Shown: positions 41,576-49,491 of the stretch, piece by piece
Layout: each line of letters opens with the position of its first letter
Position numbering within the stretch: position 1 is the stretch's first letter
Assembly: GCF_030064675.1 (NCBI RefSeq)
Contig: NZ_CP116413.1
Span: 715,001-779,000 of the forward strand
Origin: Crossiella sp. CA-258035
GTDB taxonomy: Bacteria > Actinomycetota > Actinomycetes > Mycobacteriales > Pseudonocardiaceae
DNA length: 64,000 bases
Direction of reading: 5' to 3'
Notes under the pieces: model-generated
What the model saw: only the letters and a program-made list of their open reading frames with translations
Database searches by the model: none
Told to the model about the DNA's origin: nothing
Program-made: the position numbers and the translations under genes

Positions 41576-43327
41576 GTGAGTCACCCTGAAACGCACTTAG
41601 TCAACGCTTCCCTCGACTTCGGAACCCATGCCACCGGCTACGGCTGGTGCGAGCACGGCGTCGACGATCCGGCGTTGCGGAAGATCCGCACGTTCGACCA
41701 GTGGCCGAACCAACCGGTTCCGTCGGTCAAGACGTTGACCGCACTTCTGCTCGACCGTGACGGCGATGTGATCGCGTGGGGCCACGACGCGCTGCGCAGG
41801 TGGAACGAGCACCGGGCCGACCGCCGCGACAAGGGCTGGCGCTACCACCACGGTTTCAAAATGCATCTAGCCAAGGATGCGCCCAGATTGCGCACGTCCT
41901 GGGCCGCGTATGACGAATCGGAGGAACCGGTCGAGAACTTGATCACCAAGTTCTTGCGATGCATGCTCCGACACGTGCTGGCTGATCTTGCCGCCAGCGG
42001 ATACCAGGAGTCAGATATCCGTTGGTGCATCACGGTTCCGGCCATCTGGAACGACCATCAGAAGGTCGTGATGCGCAAGTGCGCCGAGCGTGCGGGATTC
42101 CCTACGGAGGACGGCCGCCTGATCCTGGCTTACGAGCCCGAGGCCGCCGCACAGCACGCTCGGGTCAGCAACATCATGATCACCGACAGCCTCGGAGGAG
42201 CTAGGGACGTTCTCACTGCACCCGGCCGTCGCGTCGTTGTCGCGGACTGCGGTGGTGGCACCGCTGACATGACCTCGTTTCAGGTGGAGCCGGATGGCAG
42301 CCTGGTCGAGGTCGGCCGGGTTTCGGGTGACGCCCGCGGGTCGCACTACGTGAACGAAGCGTTGCTGAAGAACGTGCTTGTGCCACGGCTGGGTGGTGAG
42401 AAGTTGTACAAGAAGCTGGTCGAGCAGTGTCCGGAAGGAGTTGAGGATCTGCTCGCGGCCTGGGAGCGGGCCAAGCTGAACGTCGTGGTGGACCAGGCGC
42501 GTCCCGTCTACCTACCCATCCCGTTCGGGCTGGCGAAGAAGATGCCGCCTCGCGTTAAACGCGCCTTGGCCGAGGCACAAGATGGCAACGACACCAACAT
42601 CGTCGTCACGGTGGAGGAAATCAAGGCTGCCTTCGAGACGGTCGTCCATCGGATCTGCGAACTCGTCTCCGAGCAGGTCGACATGGTGGAGGCCGATGCA
42701 GGCGAGGGTGGCGGTCCAGTCGTTGTCCTACTCGTCGGCGGATTCGCTGCATCCGAGTACCTTCGGAGACGACTGATCGATCACATCAAGGATCTGGCGA
42801 TCGTCGTCGTACCTCCCGATCCTCAGGTGGCAGTGCTCTCCGGCGCCGTGCACTTCGCTTGCCGGCCGGACATCCGGGCGCGCCGGGCACGCCGAACCTA
42901 TGGGATCGCCATGCGGTGTGATTTTGAGGAGGGCATCGACGACGAGGCCAGGCGGTGCCCGCCCGAACCTGGAGAGGACCACGCGGACAAATGTGTCGAT
43001 CGATTCGTGGCTCTCGTCGAGAAGGGAACACTCGTACCCACCGACGCGGAAGTCTGGCAGGACGGATATCCGATCAAGGGTGATCAGACAGAGGTGGCGG
43101 TCGAATTCTACGGTGCCGACGACGGCTTGCCGCGCAACGTGGATGACCCGAACTGTAAATATCTAGGTAAGGTGCTGATCAAACTTGGGAAAGCGATGCG
43201 GTTGAGCATGAAAGGGCGAGCCATCCGCGTGCTCATGAAGTTTGGCGAGACAGAGATCAAGGTCCGGGTCGTCGTCCTGGCGACCGGAGTCGAACTCCCT
43301 TACACGCTAGAGTTGGCCGCTTCGTGA
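41576..43327 (+). CDS. HSPA12-like Hsp70-family ATPase
   Basis: A 583-residue actin-fold ATPase. The phosphate 1 motif ASLDFGTHATGYG is near residues 11-23, the connect/phosphate 2 motif VVVADCGGGTADMTSF is at about 219-234, and the adenosine motif VVVLLVGGFAASEYLRRRL is near 380. The layout resembles eukaryotic HSPA12A/B and their bacterial relatives rather than DnaK; a canonical substrate-binding domain and C-terminal lid are absent. GTG start at 41576. Its last bases overlap the GTG of the coiled-coil partner, so they are cotranslated. GC is lower than in neighbouring transfer genes. Confidence 0.88.
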   Translation: MSHPETHLVNASLDFGTHATGYGWCEHGVDDPALRKIRTFDQWPNQPVPSVKTLTALLLDRDGDVIAWGHDALRRWNEHRADRRDKGWRYHHGFKMHLAKDAPRLRTSWAAYDESEEPVENLITKFLRCMLRHVLADLAASGYQESDIRWCITVPAIWNDHQKVVMRKCAERAGFPTEDGRLILAYEPEAAAQHARVSNIMITDSLGGARDVLTAPGRRVVVADCGGGTADMTSFQVEPDGSLVEVGRVSGDARGSHYVNEALLKNVLVPRLGGEKLYKKLVEQCPEGVEDLLAAWERAKLNVVVDQARPVYLPIPFGLAKKMPPRVKRALAEAQDGNDTNIVVTVEEIKAAFETVVHRICELVSEQVDMVEADAGEGGGPVVVLLVGGFAASEYLRRRLIDHIKDLAIVVVPPDPQVAVLSGAVHFACRPDIRARRARRTYGIAMRCDFEEGIDDEARRCPPEPGEDHADKCVDRFVALVEKGTLVPTDAEVWQDGYPIKGDQTEVAVEFYGADDGLPRNVDDPNCKYLGKVLIKLGKAMRLSMKGRAIRVLMKFGETEIKVRVVVLATGVELPYTLELAAS

Positions 43328-44043
43328 CTTGGGCTGGCGTGCCGAAAGGTGAGCCGACAGCCGTGTTCTCAGGCCAGGATTCGGGCGTCACCCCCGTGTG
43401 TGTACGGTGCCGTGGCGAGGGTCTGTCCAATCTGCTGGCTGAACTATTGGAGCTGAAGGCGGAGAATGTCCGCCTTGCCAAAAATCTCGAAGACACCTTG
43501 AAAGTAAACCGGCGGCTTCGTGATCGGCTGTCGCTCAGCGCATCGCGTCACGCTCAAGCGGGAGACAGGGGTGCTACGTTGAAAAGCTCGACGCACTCTG
43601 TGCTCGCGGATCGCTACCAAGACCTCATTGCTCAAGACGTCTACCATCTCCTTCTTGAACATCTAGGCGTTTCTGTTGTGCGCGACGCTCCGATACGCCT
43701 GGCGCGGGAAATAAGCACGATGTGTCGCTATCTCTTCATCGACGGAAGTCGGGAGGCGGGTCTGATGTGTGGCAAAATGGGAATGGATCCCGCTCGCTTC
43801 CTGGTCCCGATGAGGGATATTGCCGAAAAGGTCACAGAACTCCGTGCTCAAGCGCACGGCGTCGAATGGAGTTTTGAAGCCGTATCCGGACGCCTGCTGA
43901 GTCCTGACATCCAGCAGCCGTGGGGGCAATGCGATCCACGGGTCGAAGTGGAGTTCGTGGTCATGCCTGGATATCGGGCAGACGGCCGGGTTTACGCGAA
44001 ACAGCAGGTATTTACAAAACAGCGATATTGGCAGTCCTTGTAG
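43324..44043 (+). CDS. Coiled-coil protein partnered with the Hsp70-like ATPase
   Basis: A 239-residue protein of unknown family. A CVRCRGEG segment (possible half zinc knuckle) near residue 26 is followed by a coiled coil at about 35-75 (LLAELLELKAENVRLAKNL, leucine heptads). After a linker comes a mostly helical C-terminal domain with DVYHLLLEHLGVSVVRDAPIRL and a final beta-like part. GTG at 43324 overlaps the Hsp70 stop (GTGA), which indicates a functional pair. It may be a co-chaperone, adaptor or effector; none of these is proven. Confidence 0.72.
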   Translation: MTWAGVPKGEPTAVFSGQDSGVTPVCVRCRGEGLSNLLAELLELKAENVRLAKNLEDTLKVNRRLRDRLSLSASRHAQAGDRGATLKSSTHSVLADRYQDLIAQDVYHLLLEHLGVSVVRDAPIRLAREISTMCRYLFIDGSREAGLMCGKMGMDPARFLVPMRDIAEKVTELRAQAHGVEWSFEAVSGRLLSPDIQQPWGQCDPRVEVEFVVMPGYRADGRVYAKQQVFTKQRYWQSL

Positions 44044-44153
44044 AATTGGCTAATGTGGCGATGGTGGCTGATTTCTTGTTGCTACACACCACGATCACCT
44101 GCTGTCGGGACACCCATGGCAAACGTGGAGAGCTTGCGCGTCAGCAGCCGGTC

Positions 44154-45164
44154 CTACCCAGGCGGCTGGGCGAGGGGGTGGGGTTCTCCGGTGAGGGCGG
44201 CCAGCGCGGTGGCGACTTCGTGGAGTTCGGCTTGGATGTAGGTCGTGGTGGTGCCGGCGTCGCTCTTGCCGAAGTGGCCGGCGAAGGCGCGGGCGATGCC
44301 GTAGCCGAAGTTGCGTTCCACGTACGTGAGCGTGGTGTGGCGGATCCAGTGGGTGGTGACCTGCTGGGTGGCGACCCAGGGCAGGTGCTTGCCCATGCGA
44401 AGCCAGAAGTGGTCGTAGCGGCGGGTGGTGATCGGCTTGCCGTTGCGGTAGCGGAGAAGCTGGCCATCCGGATCGGCGCCGCGCTGCTGACCGTGGGCGA
44501 CCAAGGTGTCCATCATGGTCGGGGACACCGGTTGCCAGCGGACGGTCAATCCCTTCTCCCGTAAGCGGATCAGGCACTGCTGCGGGTCGAGGTCCTTCGG
44601 ACGTAGAGCCAGGGCGCCCCCGCGGCGGCAGGCGGTTTCGGTGTGCAGGCGCAGCACGGTCAGGTCCAGCTCGGGGTCGTTGCCGGTGGAGCCGGCAGTC
44701 TTGTTGATCTCGGCGAGCCGGTCCGCGGGCAGCGCGCGGCGGGTGCTGGCCAGCCGCCGGGGCTTGGCCACGCGCATGGCGGGGTTGTCCCACTCGCGGA
44801 TGAGGCCGTCATTCACGGCGTGCCGGTACAGGCAGCGGGCCGCAGAGACCAGGTGCTCGGCCGCACTGCGCCCGCCGCGGGAGTTCTTGCGCACCACCGC
44901 CTCATGTCTGGTGTGCTCGGCGAGCTGCTTGAGCTCCAGCGCGGTCAGCTGATCCAGCGGCCGCTCGCCCCAGGCCTCGGCGATCCGCCGCCAGTACGGT
45001 CCGTAGGCCTCGCGGGTGCTGGGGGAGACGGCGTTGGCGACGCGGGCCAAGTAGTCGCGGATGAGCGGCATCGGGGTGTCCGTGGTGGGCGCGGCCAGCA
45101 GTTGTTCCGGGCTGACGCCGAGCCGGGCCAGGAGCAGTCGGGCCGCTTCGATCTCCGCGCTCAC
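44154..45164 (-). CDS. Tyrosine recombinase / integrase 2 (inverted paralogue)
   Basis: A 336-residue integrase with the same domain order as integrase 1: Arg in ETACRRGGAL, HWIRHT and Tyr in TTTTYIQAE. Large blocks are identical in protein (e.g. TETACRRGGALALRPKDLDP). It is opposite in direction to integrase 1. GTG at 45164 overlaps the stop of the second AbrB-like gene, repeating the operon order of the first module without the DUF2637-like gene. Confidence 0.94.
   Translation of the reverse strand: MSAEIEAARLLLARLGVSPEQLLAAPTTDTPMPLIRDYLARVANAVSPSTREAYGPYWRRIAEAWGERPLDQLTALELKQLAEHTRHEAVVRKNSRGGRSAAEHLVSAARCLYRHAVNDGLIREWDNPAMRVAKPRRLASTRRALPADRLAEINKTAGSTGNDPELDLTVLRLHTETACRRGGALALRPKDLDPQQCLIRLREKGLTVRWQPVSPTMMDTLVAHGQQRGADPDGQLLRYRNGKPITTRRYDHFWLRMGKHLPWVATQQVTTHWIRHTTLTYVERNFGYGIARAFAGHFGKSDAGTTTTYIQAELHEVATALAALTGEPHPLAQPPG
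44274..44315 (-). repeat. 42-bp exact inverted repeat, copy 2 (in integrase 2)
   Basis: Reverse complement of 40095-40136 without mismatch. See copy 1. A second shared block in both integrases codes for ITTRRYDH and is nearly identical over about 24 bases. Confidence 0.9.
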
Positions 45165-45643
45165 CGCTGGGCCACCGGCGGTGGGCCGCCGTGGTTGGCG
45201 GCCAGGATCGAGCTGACCGCGGCCGGGGTGTAGGCCACGAGCAGGCCGTGTCCGGTCAGCGCCACGACGAGCAGGCGGTCACCGGTGGCCAGTCCGCACT
45301 GGTGCCGCACGGAGGCGGGCAACCGCAGGTGGCCTTGGCGGGTCAGGGTGTGCGCGCCGCGGCGGCCGGTCACGACAATCACCGCCGCGTCGGTCACCGA
45401 GATCGAGATTGAGCGCCCGGGTTCCCAGCCGAGTGCGCGCAGCGGCGATCGGTCGGCCAGCCGCCCGCGCTGGTCGATGGGCGTGACGAGGTAGAGCAGC
45501 GCGCCGACGCGGGTGCGGGTATTGACCGGCGCCACGGGCAATCCGCTGCGCAGTGGCCGCCTGGCCGAGGACGGCGAGTTCACCGCCGCGGCCAGCACCC
45601 TGGGCAAGTCGGCCTGGCTGTCGCGGCGCAGCTCCGAGGTCAT
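45161..45643 (-). CDS. AbrB/MazE/SpoVT-like DNA-binding protein (paralogue)
   Basis: A 160-residue protein with the AbrB-like LTRQGHLRLPASVRHQCGLATGDRLLVVAL element at about residues 105-135 and the shared DRSPLRALGWEPG block. It is related to the product of 37808-38305, and like it lies directly upstream of an integrase. ATG at 45643. It may auto-regulate its integrase module; possible cross-talk between the two modules is inference. Confidence 0.72.
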   Translation of the reverse strand: MTSELRRDSQADLPRVLAAAVNSPSSARRPLRSGLPVAPVNTRTRVGALLYLVTPIDQRGRLADRSPLRALGWEPGRSISISVTDAAVIVVTGRRGAHTLTRQGHLRLPASVRHQCGLATGDRLLVVALTGHGLLVAYTPAAVSSILAANHGGPPPVAQR

Positions 45644-45767
45644 GGCCCACCCGCCGGGCCGGGCCAACAGGCGACGTGGCAGCCGCGCCTGCCTACACCT
45701 GCGGGCAGGTTGCACGGGGCAGCAGCCCGTACGCGGGGCACGGCTGCGCGCCAGCCGGGGTGGGCGC

Positions 45768-46679
45768 TCACGCAGCCCACCCCGCGGTCCGGTCCAACCA
45801 CGCGGTGCGCCTGCGCTGAGTCAACGCGGCACCGAACACCGGTAGGCCCGCCGGGACGGCGACCTTGAGGAGGTTGTCCGGCACCTCCGGCACGGTGAAG
45901 ATCACTACGTCTCGGTGGGCGGTCAGCGCGATCGGTGTCCCGGCCGCCTGAGCTCGGTGGGCGGCGTCGCGTTCGGCTAACCCGGCGCCGGTGTACACCT
46001 GCTGGCCGCGGACCCGGGCGGTCAGGGCGACACCGCGGCCGATCGGCCGGAGCCCGGCCGCCTGCCCGAGACGCAGCACCGAGGAGGTCAAGTCGAGCAG
46101 CCTGCCCGCGGATCGGGTGGGCTTGATGACCACCACGGCGTACCCGCCTGGCCGAAGAAGGAGCAACGACCACGCCAGCGCACCGGCGAGCATCCGGAAG
46201 GCGTTATCCGAAGCGGACTCGCCTGGCGGGTCTCCGGCTGGTGTGCCCGGGTGGCATCCGCGGAGGCTGGTCAGCATCAGGTCGACCTGGCCCGCCAGGC
46301 TCGCCGCCTCCGCCACCTCCAGCAGGTCGAGGTCACCCAGCAACACGGTGCCGGGGCGTGGGGCGCCGTTGCGGCGTGCCGTGCCGATGTTGAGGCGGGC
46401 CACGCGCCGCCAGCGCGGGTCAGTAGTCAATCCGATCGCTCGCCGGCTGGCGTAGAGGGCTTCGGTCACCACGGTGCCCGCGCCGCAGGCGGGGTCCAAG
46501 ACGAGATCGCCAGGACGGGTGAAGGTGGCGATGGCGTGTGCGGCGATCTTGGGCGGCACCTGGTCGCGGTCGAACTGGGTGGCCGGGTTGTAGCCGCCGC
46601 GCCGGTGTTGCGTGGCGATCGAGTGCTGGCCGGTCCACCACACCGGCGAGATCCCCGGCCCCGAGGAGGGCGCTGTCAT
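45768..46679 (-). CDS. DNA methyltransferase-like protein lacking the catalytic motif
   Basis: A 303-residue protein with the SAM-binding motif LVLDPACGAGTVVTEAL (about 60-75) and an N-terminal YNPATQFDRDQVPPKIAAHAI segment typical of beta-class N4/N6 DNA methyltransferases. The expected (S/D/N)PP(Y/W) catalytic motif is replaced by TSLRGCHPG at about residue 136, so activity is doubtful. ATG at 46679 overlaps the stop of the upstream paralogue. It may bind SAM or DNA as a regulator, or modify another substrate. Confidence 0.65.
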   Translation of the reverse strand: MTAPSSGPGISPVWWTGQHSIATQHRRGGYNPATQFDRDQVPPKIAAHAIATFTRPGDLVLDPACGAGTVVTEALYASRRAIGLTTDPRWRRVARLNIGTARRNGAPRPGTVLLGDLDLLEVAEAASLAGQVDLMLTSLRGCHPGTPAGDPPGESASDNAFRMLAGALAWSLLLLRPGGYAVVVIKPTRSAGRLLDLTSSVLRLGQAAGLRPIGRGVALTARVRGQQVYTGAGLAERDAAHRAQAAGTPIALTAHRDVVIFTVPEVPDNLLKVAVPAGLPVFGAALTQRRRTAWLDRTAGWAA

Positions 46680-47587
46680 CGGAGGTCTCCCGGTCGCGCC
46701 GTAGTGGTGGCCGAGGTCGGAGCGGTGCTGAAGATCAGCAGATCGGCGAAGGAGGACGCCCCATCAGCGGCATCCTCGGCAGGATCGCCACCGGGGTTCC
46801 TGGCGCTCGTGCGGAGCAGCGCGAGGTGATCGAGATAGTCGAGGCCGGACTCCGCAGTGGCGCGGACCACCGCCCGAGTCGGATCGTGGAACCCCCCGGA
46901 GATGTGGTCACTGTGGGTGATAACGGCGAGGACGCCGCCCTCGGCAAGGCGGCTTGCCCAGCGCCGCAGTCCACGGTGATCCCCGGCAGCCGGGGAGACG
47001 GCGGTGATGATCAGCTCGAACACATCCGGCCGCGGCAGGACTCCCGCGGTCGCAGGCCGGGCCGACGCGCCGTCGTGCTGACCGTGGGCGTCGGCCCCAG
47101 CGACCGGGACGGCGGGCCAGCTTCCGGCCAACCCCGCACTCGATTCACCGTCAGGCGGATGGGATGTGAGGCCGGGTTCGTCGTGTGTCCGGACGGTCCG
47201 GCCGAGCCGGAAGACGGCCCAGCAGGCATCCAGCAGGTGGTCGTACTCCTGGCCCGTGGGCACCACGGGGAGGCCGATCGGACCGGTGCTCGCCGGTGGT
47301 CTGCCGGTGCGCGGCGGCGCGAGCAGAAGCACCCGGTGGCCGGGGCGGGTGTAGGTGGTGACGATCTTGACGACCATGGTCAGCAACCAGTCGCCTGGAC
47401 CGGTGCCCGGGGTGGAGTTGGGGGCAGGCCACACCGTGGCGAGGCGCGCGGTCGACGAGTCGGGCGCGCGCCGAAACAGGGGGCGCCGGAGTTGTTCTTG
47501 GTGGCGGAGTTCGCCGAGTTGACCAGGCGACGTGCCGACGCCGATGGCATCGATGGAGGACAAGCCGGGACTGCGGTGTGAATCCAT
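46676..47587 (-). CDS. Degenerate methyltransferase-like paralogue
   Basis: A 303-residue protein, the same length as the next gene's product and alignable with it by eye. IVTTYTRPGHRVLLLAPPRTG corresponds to the motif I region (AIATFTRPGDLVLDPACGAG), but the acidic and glycine residues for SAM are lost. LAEGGVLAVITHSDHISGGF corresponds to LRPGGYAVVVIKPTRSAG. It is probably a non-catalytic partner. ATG at 47587 has GGAG seven bases upstream; a longer frame to 47797 is less likely. Confidence 0.6.
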   Translation of the reverse strand: MDSHRSPGLSSIDAIGVGTSPGQLGELRHQEQLRRPLFRRAPDSSTARLATVWPAPNSTPGTGPGDWLLTMVVKIVTTYTRPGHRVLLLAPPRTGRPPASTGPIGLPVVPTGQEYDHLLDACWAVFRLGRTVRTHDEPGLTSHPPDGESSAGLAGSWPAVPVAGADAHGQHDGASARPATAGVLPRPDVFELIITAVSPAAGDHRGLRRWASRLAEGGVLAVITHSDHISGGFHDPTRAVVRATAESGLDYLDHLALLRTSARNPGGDPAEDAADGASSFADLLIFSTAPTSATTTARPGDLR

Positions 47588-47830
47588 GAAGGGCTCCACG
47601 GGAGGTAGGGCGTACTGCTGGATGCCCCTTAACTCCGATTCTGCTCCCGCTATTGGACACCAAGCCGCGCATTCCTTCCATGGGAGTCGGCAGGCCGCAA
47701 TGACGCCTTCGGTGTAGTTCGGCTGGCAGCGGTTCCCGGTGGCGACTGAGTCCGTCGAAAAGCTCTCTGGAAGATCTTTTCGATGAGGTGGAGACACGTC
47801 TTGCCGGTAGGCGAAGCCGCGTTCTCCTCG

Positions 47831-48014
47831 GCTACTAGTCCGACCCTAGTTCATCGACATAGTCCCAGCTGAGACGCTACTAGCAGCCGCTGTCGATCTC
47901 GCGGACGAGTACGAATCCGCTAGGGCAGGCGAGCCCAAGAATGTCCCAAATCTAGTAGTGAAATAGTATCTTCAGAAAGATCAACATAGTAGCGGCCAAG
48001 TATTTAGCTAGTAG
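47831..48014. repeat. Cluster of GCTACTAG/CTAGTAG repeats in a 484-bp spacer
   Basis: The gap 47588-48071 holds no gene. Between 47831 and 48014 lie GCTACTAG at 47831 and 47876, and the inverse form CTAGTAG at 47952 and 48008, with a shortened TAGTAGC at 47987. This part is locally AT-rich. It lies between divergent operons, so operators for an element regulator, iterons, or a transfer origin are all possible. Confidence 0.45.
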
Positions 48015-48071
48015 TTCCCGTGTCGTACTGGCGTCCTCGTCAACCGCCTTCGACGCCGTGGGAGCTACGTC

Positions 48072-48998
48072 ATGGCACACCAGTTCAACACTCGCCGACC
48101 CAGCGGCGACCCCTATCCGGACAATGCGCTCGACGTCGCGCGTGGGGCTTTCCGCTGGCTGGTCACCGGACCTCGTCCGGTCTCGATCAACGGCCGGTTG
48201 TTTCCCGGTCTCCCGGATCGCCGGCTGCCCCTGGATGAGCTGCGGGACCGGCTGCTGGAGCGTCGTTGCCGACCGGCCACCCGGGATGCGGTCTGGGCGC
48301 ACCTGGTCCTGCGCGCCCGGACCGAGGGCGCGACCTGGACGGTGGCCGCGGTCGGGGTCGCGCTGCCCGCGTTGACCTCGGTCACCGCCCAGCTGACCGA
48401 CCGCTTCGCCGCCGACCCGGCCGACATCGCCGCCGAGGTGCTGCGCGGGTTCCTTGCCGCGCTGACCACGATCGATCTCCGGCGACCGAAGATCATGCTG
48501 CGGCTGCGGTGGGCGGCCTTCCGGGCCGGACACGCCGCGCTCGCCGAGGCTCTCGCCGCCCCGACCCCGGTGCCCTCGGGGTTCTTCTCCCAGGCGCCGC
48601 ACCCTCCGTGGGGACACCCCGACCTGGTCCTGGCGCGGGCGGTAGAGGAAGGGGTGCTGACCCGCACCGAGGCCGCGGTGATCGGGTCGACCCGGCTGGA
48701 GGAGATGCCGATTGCCGACTGGGCGGCCCAGCACCGGATCAAGCTGTGGGCGGCCTACAAGATGCGCCAGCGCGCCGAACACCGCCTGCGCGCCCACCTC
48801 TGCGAGGACGGCGCAGCCGCCCCGGTCCCCGCCCGCACACCGCGGCCCAAGCAGTCGCCCTCGGTAACCGGCACGGCGCGGCGGTCCGGTCGCAAAGTCC
48901 GAGGCGGGATGTCCAAGACCGGCCCGGATTGCGGAGTTCAGGAGTGCGAGACCACTCGGCCCGCACCGGACCGCTCGGAGGTGCCCCCATGTGCCTGA
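48072..48998 (+). CDS. Sigma-factor-like / HTH regulatory protein of the transfer operon
   Basis: A 308-residue soluble protein. The middle (residues ~85-170) is helical, with LLERRCRPATRDAVWAHLVL and VLRGFLAALTTIDLRRPK segments resembling sigma region 2. The later segment GVLTRTEAAVIGSTRLEEMP followed by WAAYKMRQRAEHRLRAHL resembles a region 4 HTH. It ends in a basic, disordered tail. Resemblance is weak, so it is a candidate regulator only. Its end overlaps the pilin gene by 10 bp, making it the first gene of the rightward transfer operon. Confidence 0.55.
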   Translation: MAHQFNTRRPSGDPYPDNALDVARGAFRWLVTGPRPVSINGRLFPGLPDRRLPLDELRDRLLERRCRPATRDAVWAHLVLRARTEGATWTVAAVGVALPALTSVTAQLTDRFAADPADIAAEVLRGFLAALTTIDLRRPKIMLRLRWAAFRAGHAALAEALAAPTPVPSGFFSQAPHPPWGHPDLVLARAVEEGVLTRTEAAVIGSTRLEEMPIADWAAQHRIKLWAAYKMRQRAEHRLRAHLCEDGAAAPVPARTPRPKQSPSVTGTARRSGRKVRGGMSKTGPDCGVQECETTRPAPDRSEVPPCA

Positions 48999-49489
48999 CC
49001 CCGCCACGCGCCACTCGGCGCTCGCGCCCGGCGGCCCGGCCGTGTCCGCGCACCGGCGCCTCCAGCACCACCGCAACCGCGGCCCACGACCCCGCCCCTC
49101 TCCGCAGTCATCGGAGCAATGAGTACCGCGGGGGTCGAATCCGCGCCCTGGGCCGTGGGCTTTGTCGCGGCCTTCTGTTGCTGGCCTTGACCACCGTGAC
49201 GGTGCTGGGTGCGGGCTCGGCGGTGCAGGCCGCACCGGCTGAGGTGCTGGCTCTGGCCAAGTCGCTGGATGAGGTGCTGAGCAACCTCCAGCTGTGGCTG
49301 CTGGGCATCTTCGCCGGGCTGGCCACGCTGTTCCTGATCGTCGGCGGCGGCCGCTGCATCGTCTCCGGGGGAGACCCCGGCGAGTACGCCAAGGGCAAGC
49401 TGGCGATGAAGTGCGCGGGCCTGGGCTACGTGGTGGCCCTGGTCGCACCGCTGGTCGTGGAAGTCCTCAAGAAGATCGTCGGGGCCTGA
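48989..49489 (+). CDS. VirB2/TrbC-like pilin
   Basis: A 166-residue small membrane protein. A basic N-terminal region is followed by a signal-like hydrophobic segment ending in AVQAAPAEV (about residue 85), then two membrane helices (LWLLGIFAGLATLFLIVGGG and LGYVVALVAPLVVEVL), the usual pilin layout. ATG at 48989 has GGAGG eight bases upstream. It is followed directly by the VirB6-like gene. It probably forms the transfer channel or pseudo-pilus across the membrane. Confidence 0.7.
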   Translation: MCLTPPRATRRSRPAARPCPRTGASSTTATAAHDPAPLRSHRSNEYRGGRIRALGRGLCRGLLLLALTTVTVLGAGSAVQAAPAEVLALAKSLDEVLSNLQLWLLGIFAGLATLFLIVGGGRCIVSGGDPGEYAKGKLAMKCAGLGYVVALVAPLVVEVLKKIVGA

Positions 49490-49491
49490 CC

